A stretch of 33,744 bases of DNA from Nanobdellota archaeon. GTDB taxonomy: Archaea; Nanobdellota; Nanobdellia; Pacearchaeales; GW2011-AR1. Where the stretch lies: assembly GCA_018817905.1 (NCBI GenBank), contig JAHISS010000005.1, positions 1 through 33,744 of the forward strand, read 5' to 3'. Shown piece after piece: positions 29,080-33,744 of the stretch. The position numbers were made by a program, and so were the translations under genes. The notes below the pieces were generated by a model. The model saw only the letters and a program-made list of their open reading frames with translations. It was not told the DNA's origin and made no database searches. Within the stretch, counting starts at the first letter, position 1. Each line of letters opens with the position of its first letter.

Positions 29080-30084
29080 TTAATTACCAATTCTCGCGCA
29101 GATTGCAATTGCATAAACGTTGCCACCAGGACCACTCCAACTGCAGTACCATGAATCCTCGCTATTAGGATAACTATTAACAAGTTGACCTATATCCCCA
29201 GTACCAGAACACCCGCCGCCAATAATTTTCTTCCCAGGAGTACAAAACATAATAGCAGCGCTGCCAGAAGTAGCCGTGCTAACTCTTCGCTCATAACCCA
29301 TATTAACAGTTCCAGCAACATTGACGTTAGTGCCTACAATCACATTCTGAGCGTTTACATCCCAAACATTATTAATTGTATTCCCACCCATGTTAAAATT
29401 GCCGAGCATTGAATCTCCTCCCCTATTTAAAAACCTTGTATCACAATCACTACAAGTTCCTGTTCCACCACCGATATCCGCCCAGTCAGAAATACAAGGA
29501 CCATCCCAGCTTAAACAAAGCTCTCCAACCACATTCAAGTCAACCAACTGAGATCTCTCATTGCCATCAAAATAGTATATGTGTCCAGAATGGTCTCTAT
29601 CTACAATCTTGCTTGCTACTATTTGATATACATCATCAATATTCTGCCCCCCCATATTTATGTGACTACCAGCAGTGTCCATTTCTAATTCTCCATCAAT
29701 CCTAACATTGCCCACAACATCTAACTTCCTTTCAGGATTTGATTCTCCAATCCCAACATTACCTCCAGCACCATTCGCATAAGCCAAAATAACATTGCCT
29801 GTACTAAAATAATTCAACCCTGTCGTCTTATCACTGCCTGCATCCAAGAAAAGATTCTGACCGTTAGGAGATTTTATTGAAGATTGACCGCCTACTCTAC
29901 CCAAAAGTAACGTAGGACCTCCACCAGGCGTCACGCAAAAGTCCGTCGTGCATTCAACCTCACTCCAAGTATGCCCCACAGGCGTCGGCTTAGTCGCAAT
30001 AACAAGCCCAACTATCCCTGCAACCAAAACAATCCCAACTAAAAAATACAAATACTTTTTCCGAACGTTAAACTTGATTTCCAT
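29080..30084 (-). CDS. Membrane-anchored extracellular protein with tail-fibre-like repeats
   Basis: A 334-residue protein. An N-terminal anchor (KYLYFLVGIVLVAGIVGLVI) is followed by an external part with GGNVGIGESNPERKLDVVGN, the phrase common at the start of trimeric tail-fibre and adhesin stalks (VGIGTxxPxxKLxVxGN). Glycine- and asparagine-rich beta repeats follow (NMGGNTINNVWDVNAQNVIV) and the C-terminal knob is cysteine-rich (MFCTPGKKIIGGGCS). This suggests a surface fibre. The ATG at 30084 has an AGAGGA site five bases upstream; the 30114 start is less likely. It is divergent from the DUF2334-like gene with a shared TATA region. Confidence 0.8.
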   Translation of the reverse strand: MEIKFNVRKKYLYFLVGIVLVAGIVGLVIATKPTPVGHTWSEVECTTDFCVTPGGGPTLLLGRVGGQSSIKSPNGQNLFLDAGSDKTTGLNYFSTGNVILAYANGAGGNVGIGESNPERKLDVVGNVRIDGELEMDTAGSHINMGGQNIDDVYQIVASKIVDRDHSGHIYYFDGNERSQLVDLNVVGELCLSWDGPCISDWADIGGGTGTCSDCDTRFLNRGGDSMLGNFNMGGNTINNVWDVNAQNVIVGTNVNVAGTVNMGYERRVSTATSGSAAIMFCTPGKKIIGGGCSGTGDIGQLVNSYPNSEDSWYCSWSGPGGNVYAIAICARIGN

Positions 30085-30121
30085 TTCCTCTTTTGTTATA
30101 CCGAAAAACAACAAAAAGAAA

Positions 30122-30132
30122 CTATTTAAAAC
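30122..30132. promoter_or_regulatory. Divergent TATA region for the fibre and deacetylase-like genes
   Basis: CTATTTAAAAC contains the self-complementary TTTAAA (30125-30130). It is 24-25 bases from the plus-strand ATG at 30152 (leaderless) and would give the minus-strand fibre gene a leader of about 18 bases that carries its AGAGGA ribosome site. Confidence 0.5.
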
Positions 30133-30151
30133 TTTTTACATTAGAATAGAC

Positions 30152-30649
30152 ATGAAAAAACCCCTCCTCATTGCCATCATCCTCTTCCTGATCCCATTTA
30201 GTTTATTTTTACTCCGAGCTACAAGCCAAAAACAACTCGACGACCTCAGCCCAGAAATCCCTTGCTCTGAAAACCTAATTGAAAAATCAGATGTTCTCTG
30301 GGTAATCCCAAAGTTCAACAACATCTCAATCCAAGACAAAGAATGGTGCGACTACATTTTAAGTTTAAACAAAACCCTCGGCCTTCACGGAGTTTACCAC
30401 ACTTACGAAGAATTCCAAACACCTCGCTCTCAAGATTATCTCAACGAAGGAATAACTGCATTTGAAAACTGCTTTCATTTCAAACCAGAAATATTCAAAC
30501 CGCCCCAACTAAAAATCTCCAAAGAAAACAAACAGCTCATAAAAAACTCCGGCCTAAAATTAAAAACCCAAGCAAACCAACTGACTCACAAAGTTTACCA
30601 TTGCTCTGACACTGGAAAATTCTCAAATAGATTTATTGATTGGTTCTAG
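30152..30649 (+). CDS. DUF2334/polysaccharide-deacetylase-like exported protein
   Basis: A 165-residue protein with an N-terminal anchor (LLIAIILFLIPFSLFLL). Then come VLWVIPKFNN, the HxxxH pair in LGLHGVYHTYEEF, and FENCFHFKPEIFKPPQLKIS, the FxPP segment typical of DUF2334 members of the NodB-like deacetylase fold. In such enzymes the two histidines bind the metal; the expected first aspartate is not obvious here, so activity is not assured. The ATG is 24-25 bases from the shared TATA region. The long frame from 29948 overlaps the fibre gene and is rejected. Confidence 0.75.
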   Translation: MKKPLLIAIILFLIPFSLFLLRATSQKQLDDLSPEIPCSENLIEKSDVLWVIPKFNNISIQDKEWCDYILSLNKTLGLHGVYHTYEEFQTPRSQDYLNEGITAFENCFHFKPEIFKPPQLKISKENKQLIKNSGLKLKTQANQLTHKVYHCSDTGKFSNRFIDWF

Positions 30650-30652
30650 TTA

Positions 30653-30737
30653 CTCAATTGGTAACCAATCACTTTAACATTCCTAATTCTCGAAAAATGT
30701 TTTTCATTATTGGTTATAATTTACTAAAGTAATTGAG
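30653..30737. other. Long imperfect hairpin in the gap before prf1
   Basis: CTCAATT (30653-30659) pairs with AATTGAG (30731-30737) and TAACCAAT (30662-30669) with ATTGGTTA (30709-30716). It begins four bases after the deacetylase-like gene's stop, so it could aid termination. ATTTAGGATGCTAAAT (30866-30881) is a second small hairpin. Confidence 0.35.
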
Positions 30738-30897
30738 ATATTAACAAACCAAAAATTAATATTAAAACCAAATATATTTTACAAAGCTTAACAACTAAAA
30801 TTTAGCCTTTTCCGTCTATTGATATTTGTTAATTCCATGCGAATCGAACGTACTATATTTGGCTATTTAGGATGCTAAATGAGAATATTGAATTTAG

Positions 30898-31053
30898 TTA
30901 TTCTGGATTTGTACTAATCTCCTTTGCTGCTAACTCTTTTGTTGAACGTTTTCTTAAATTTTTGATTATACTTTTATCTCTTCTATATCTTTCTCTTTCA
31001 CATTCTTCCAAGCTCCAGCATGTTTCATTATTTTCTTTCTTCTCATTTAAATC
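30898..31053 (-). other. 51-codon open frame after the prf1 stop codon
   Basis: The prf1 frame ends with TAG (31054-31056). In the same frame 51 sense codons follow, to a TAA at 30898-30900, encoding a hydrophilic stretch (including ERYRRDKSIIKNLRKRSTKE). No ATG begins it. In another frame is a 26-codon ORF from an ATG ten codons on. The stretch may be a readthrough tail, a decayed small gene, or chance; the rest of 30650-30897 is AT-rich with only hairpins. Confidence 0.3.
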
Positions 31054-32568
31054 CTACTCAATCGCAAACCTAAGTATCGCCCCAACACCTTTGGTCAAAT
31101 TCCAAAACTGCTCGCCGTCTGTATGGTCAAATCCAATAACAAAAACCGCAGACCCAATGTTTTCCGCTTTCTTCTCAAACTCTTTTTCCTTATCTCGGTC
31201 CCATTTTTTAGACAACAGCAAAACTTCAACAGCTCCGCGCTCCAGCGCAGTCAAAACCTCTTTCTCTCCATAAGCCGCCATCTTTCTATCCTTCCCCAGC
31301 GTCTCAAAAAACCTCTCAACAAGTTTCTTTTCTTTCACTAACTCTTGTTCTTGAATCTCGTTCTGCGACGCCTCAACCAACAGCTCCAAGCCATGCTCAT
31401 CAACATAACCCAAATCCTTAATCGAAATAATCTTCTCCTTCAACTTTGTAACCAACTGCCCCTCGTCAAGAAAATCCTCTTTCGTCGGAATCGGCCCGCC
31501 AACCAAAATCCCTTTCAGCTTCGGCATTTCAAAAAATATCTTCTTCATCTCTTCCGCAACTCTCCTAAAAAATTCTTTTGCCAAACCTTCAGTGATGCGA
31601 TGAAATCTCTGCGAAGAATTGTGGACTAACAAGCCATTAGCAAGAAAGTTTTTATTTTCAACTTCTATATCAATCAAATTGCCTTTGTTTACAGCCTTAT
31701 CAATAGATAATATTCTAATTAGCTTACCTCCCCTTGTAATTAAAAAATCTCCGACTTTCAAATCCGAAGCAGCCCTTTCAGTAATTTTATTCTCGGTATG
31801 AACATAAAAAATATGGTCCAAAGAACAATCAATTTGAGAAGATGGATATTCCCCATTAGTTATTATCAATAAACATTCCCTTTTATTTACTAACCATTTT
31901 TTTATACATTTGTTAAAAGTTTTTTTCAAACTATTGAATTCTATTCCCTCTATTAAATCTCCTTCCTTTATATCAGATAATTTTATCTCCCCGTTATCTT
32001 TCATAATCAATGTGTCGGGAGATAAACACTGCCCACCAGCCCGAACCTTCCCCGGAACACCAGACGTCAACTTTTGCAACCTTTTTATCTGGCTTCCTTC
32101 CAACAAACCAATCATAGCTTGCTGCCTATCAATCACAAGCAGACCATAAAGCTCCTGCACCGACGCCATTTCCTTCAACGGCTCAATAACAAATTCCTGG
32201 TCGCATCGATAAATCTTTACATTCAACGACTTCGGCGGCTCATAAACCCACAACTGAATATCCTGCCCGCCTTCTCGTTCAGAAACATTTCCGCAATAAA
32301 TCGCCAACCCGTTAGGGGGCGCCTGCTTCATCCCTTTCAATTCCCGAATAATCATCTCAAGCGCAGCAATAACATTTTTCCTCGTCGCTGCCGACTTTAT
32401 ATTCGACGCCGTGCTCTTCTCTCCCTCCAACTGCCGCGTCACCAAATTAACATTCGCCCCCGCAGGAATCAAAACAGTAACCAACTCAGTATGCCTGCCC
32501 TTGATACTTCCCAGCAGCTCAATCAAATCCTCAAGCTTCTGTTTTTCCCTAGCCTCAAGTTCTGCCAT
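31054..32568 (-). CDS. prf1: Peptide chain release factor aRF1 with intein
   Basis: A 504-residue precursor; 367 residues after intein removal. It recognises all three stop codons and releases the peptide from the ribosome. Domain 1 has TASNIKS (residues 53-59) and the YRCDQEF motif (120-126) for stop reading. Domain 2 has the catalytic GGQ at 178-180, immediately followed by the intein (181-317), then SSQRFHRI. Domain 3 is shorter than in many archaeal forms of about 410 residues. The ATG at 32568 is 25-27 bases from a TTTTATTAAC box (32590-32599, minus strand). The transposase fragment begins at the very next base. Confidence 0.95.
   Translation of the reverse strand: MAELEAREKQKLEDLIELLGSIKGRHTELVTVLIPAGANVNLVTRQLEGEKSTASNIKSAATRKNVIAALEMIIRELKGMKQAPPNGLAIYCGNVSEREGGQDIQLWVYEPPKSLNVKIYRCDQEFVIEPLKEMASVQELYGLLVIDRQQAMIGLLEGSQIKRLQKLTSGVPGKVRAGGQCLSPDTLIMKDNGEIKLSDIKEGDLIEGIEFNSLKKTFNKCIKKWLVNKRECLLIITNGEYPSSQIDCSLDHIFYVHTENKITERAASDLKVGDFLITRGGKLIRILSIDKAVNKGNLIDIEVENKNFLANGLLVHNSSQRFHRITEGLAKEFFRRVAEEMKKIFFEMPKLKGILVGGPIPTKEDFLDEGQLVTKLKEKIISIKDLGYVDEHGLELLVEASQNEIQEQELVKEKKLVERFFETLGKDRKMAAYGEKEVLTALERGAVEVLLLSKKWDRDKEKEFEKKAENIGSAVFVIGFDHTDGEQFWNLTKGVGAILRFAIE
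31618..32028 (-). mobile_element. Mini-intein of aRF1 inserted after the GGQ motif
   Basis: A 137-residue insert. It starts CLSPDTLIMKDNGEIKLSDI (Cys1 block A), has CSLDHIFYV with the block B His, and ends IDIEVENKNFLANGLLVHN before Ser+1 of the host. There is no LAGLIDADG endonuclease, so it splices but cannot home by itself. It splits the catalytic GGQ from the next residue, so no functional release factor exists before splicing. Confidence 0.93.
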
Positions 32569-32599
32569 GTTAAAGATTAAGAAAATAGGTTAATAAAAG

Positions 32600-33091
32600 T
32601 TGGGTCTCTGTTCTATTGATACAGAAACAAGATTCATGGTTGCTTCTGAATTTACGAAGCATAGGGGTACGAAAGAGTTTAAGCAAGTTTTAAGACAAGC
32701 AAAGAAGAAAACAGAAAATCAAATCTCTGTCATTACAAGTGATGGGTTGATGGCATACCCACAAGCTATTCAAAAAAGTTTTACGATAAAGAAGAAAAGC
32801 AATACAGGAAGATTCGGAGTTATTCACAACCAAGTCAACGCTTCAAAAGGCGAGGGCTTTAACATCAAGATTGAAAGGTTGCACAACAGCGTTAGGCACA
32901 GAATAAAAACATTTAGGGGCTTTCACGGTTCAACCGATAGTGCAAACACAATAATGAAAGGTTGGGAGATTCATTATAATTTCATCAGAAAGCATTTGGC
33001 TTTGGGGAAAACTCTGAGTGAGTTGGCTACGGATGTTAAGTTGAATGGGGATAATAGGTGGTTGGAGTTGATTAAGTTGAGTTGTATTTAA
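32600..33091 (+). pseudogene. Truncated IS6/IS240-like DDE transposase
   Basis: A 163-codon frame from a TTG with an in-frame stop directly upstream, so the N-terminal zinc and HTH part is missing. The DDE catalytic domain remains: D7 in CSIDTETRF, D48 in SDGLMAYP and E92 in IERLHNSVRHRIK, then FHGSTDSANTIMKGWEIHYN and the RKHLALGKTLSELA C-terminal signature. Length is below the family's usual 220-240 residues. It lies one base from the prf1 promoter. No matching terminal inverted repeat was found. Confidence 0.8.
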
Positions 33092-33130
33092 CAAGACTTT
33101 ACTTTTGCTTTTCTTATTAATTCTACAAGA

Positions 33131-33334
33131 CTAGAAATGTCTTTCATTTCGGTAAGTACATTTTGCTGGGACATCTCTTTCAAATTCTGGTAAATGTGTG
33201 TTCTCAAAATGGTATACTCCAACTCCATTCCCTTCAATTAAAGGATTTGCATTAAGAGAAGCAGATTTAACTCTATGATACGCTTCCGCTAGTTGTACTA
33301 TTTCTTGCGGAGTATAGTATTCTTTACTTTCCAT
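33131..33334 (-). CDS. Small hypothetical protein
   Basis: A 67-residue acidic protein with YYTPQEIVQLAEAYHRVKSA at the start and a C-terminal region with FERDVPAKCTYRNERHF. I recognise no family. The first 25 residues may be a helix-turn-helix-like unit. The ATG at 33334 is about 27 bases from TTTAAAAATG (minus-strand box near 33355-33364), a point in favour of a real gene. It sits beside the broken transposase and may be a passenger or a neighbour. Confidence 0.55.
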   Translation of the reverse strand: MESKEYYTPQEIVQLAEAYHRVKSASLNANPLIEGNGVGVYHFENTHLPEFERDVPAKCTYRNERHF

Positions 33335-33744
33335 AAAAAAGGAGATAATTGAGCATTTTTAAACTTTTCCTTTACCCAAATTTAAGACCAATTAAGTTAA
33401 CAATGTAGGTCTCTGTTAAGTAAACTCCAAAATGCAACATCATACATCGAAATAATATGGTCAAATAATAGTTATTGATACATTGCTATGCTGCCGAAAT
33501 TGTATAACAATAAATAGGCCAAAGCGGGCAAGGTTGTGCTGTCAATGACATTGATATAATTATTTGGTGGGATGGGTGGTGAGCAACAAATCGTGCTATT
33601 TTATCTTGACCTCGCCACATAGATCCGACTAATTCTGTCACTCAAACAGTTTTGACAGTTGGCTCCTTTATTAAGAATTTGGAGGTTTATCCTCCAAAAT
33701 TGTTCTGACTTCCTGAGAAAAATTCGAAAAGACTTTCTCTCTCA
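33335..33744. other. 410-base terminal region with no complete gene
   Basis: AT-rich, with no complete gene of convincing size. GGTCTCTGTT at 33408-33417 repeats the sequence at 32603-32612 in the transposase fragment. TTTGGAGG (33678-33685) and CCTCCAAA (33691-33698) make a perfect 8-base hairpin with loop TTTAT. A minus-strand frame open to the right edge (23 codons ending at TAA 33671-33673, REKVFSNFSQEVRTILEDKP then three residues) could be the end of a gene outside the window; in that case the hairpin is coding sequence. Confidence 0.35.

Noticed and set aside
30828..30880. tRNA-like T-loop sequence (minus-strand GTTCGATTC) and nearby hairpin
   Set aside because: The T stem has a mismatch and no D arm, anticodon arm or matching acceptor can be built around it. 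At most a decayed fragment.
30872..31273. 133-codon plus-strand frame in the gap after prf1
   Set aside because: Two thirds lies antisense to the aRF1 C terminus. The sequence is serine/phenylalanine-rich, with no promoter or ribosome site at its start.
33630..33744. Minus-strand frame at the right edge with a CxxC (NCQNC) resembling a transposase zinc motif
   Set aside because: It begins with a stop at the edge, is short, and a competing frame there is equally protein-like. Cannot be supported.

Overview
This window looks like chromosomal DNA of a small, AT-rich archaeon. The information-processing genes are archaeal: MCM helicase, class I release factor aRF1 with TASNIKS and GGQ motifs, aIF2-beta, a Dim2-like KH protein, a TrmB regulator, and an intron-bearing tRNA-Asn. 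Most genes have a TATA-like box centred 24-28 bases before the start codon and no leader. A DPANN lineage (Pacearchaeota/Woesearchaeota-like) is my inference from the mix of small hypothetical and membrane genes, FtsZ, a bacterial-type MnmA, inteins and MNT/HEPN pairs. No rRNA is present to confirm it.

Layout. 1-7.4 kb: nucleotidyltransferase-like proteins, AsnRS, a GNAT acetyltransferase, a metallophosphoesterase, an MBL-fold hydrolase and a DHH phosphoesterase, many with their own leaderless promoter. 7.4-8.6 kb: ftsZ behind an unusual 7-codon leader ORF. 8.7-12.9 kb: membrane protein, winged-helix protein, an MntA/HepT toxin-antitoxin pair, nitroreductase and mnmA. 12.9-17.5 kb: a 1307-residue secreted papain-family protease with calcium-type repeats and a duplicated C-terminal domain, then a lipoprotein; both use AT-ending codons more than their neighbours. 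17.6-20 kb: tRNA-Asn, a 23-residue lysine-rich protein, and the translation cluster aIF2-beta, DUF424, KH. 20.3-23.4 kb: membrane proteins, TrmB, a HIT protein and an OB-fold protein. 23.5-26.9 kb: mcm with a 449-residue homing-endonuclease intein. 27.6-28.7 kb: a second MNT/HEPN pair behind a palindromic promoter. 29-30.6 kb: divergent envelope genes (tail-fibre-like anchored protein and a polysaccharide-deacetylase-like protein). 31-32.6 kb: aRF1 split by a mini-intein exactly after GGQ. 32.6-33.7 kb: a broken IS6-like transposase and a small gene.

The most unusual material is between genes. Four intergenic loci (about 18.0-18.3, 19.9-20.3, 26.9-27.5 and 28.7-29.0 kb) carry a mosaic of related interspersed repeats with nested inverted repeats. 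At 27.2-27.4 kb one repeat copy is interrupted by a roughly 216-base element with 14-base terminal inverted repeats, three further perfect or near-perfect internal stems and a 4-5 base target duplication. The uninterrupted version of the same repeat is at 18.16-18.19 kb, so the window holds both an empty and a filled site. A 53-base relative with the same ends is at 19.89 kb, and one internal hairpin recurs alone at 11.47 kb with substitutions that keep its base pairs. This looks like a family of small mobile elements carrying a structured, possibly RNA-encoding, core.
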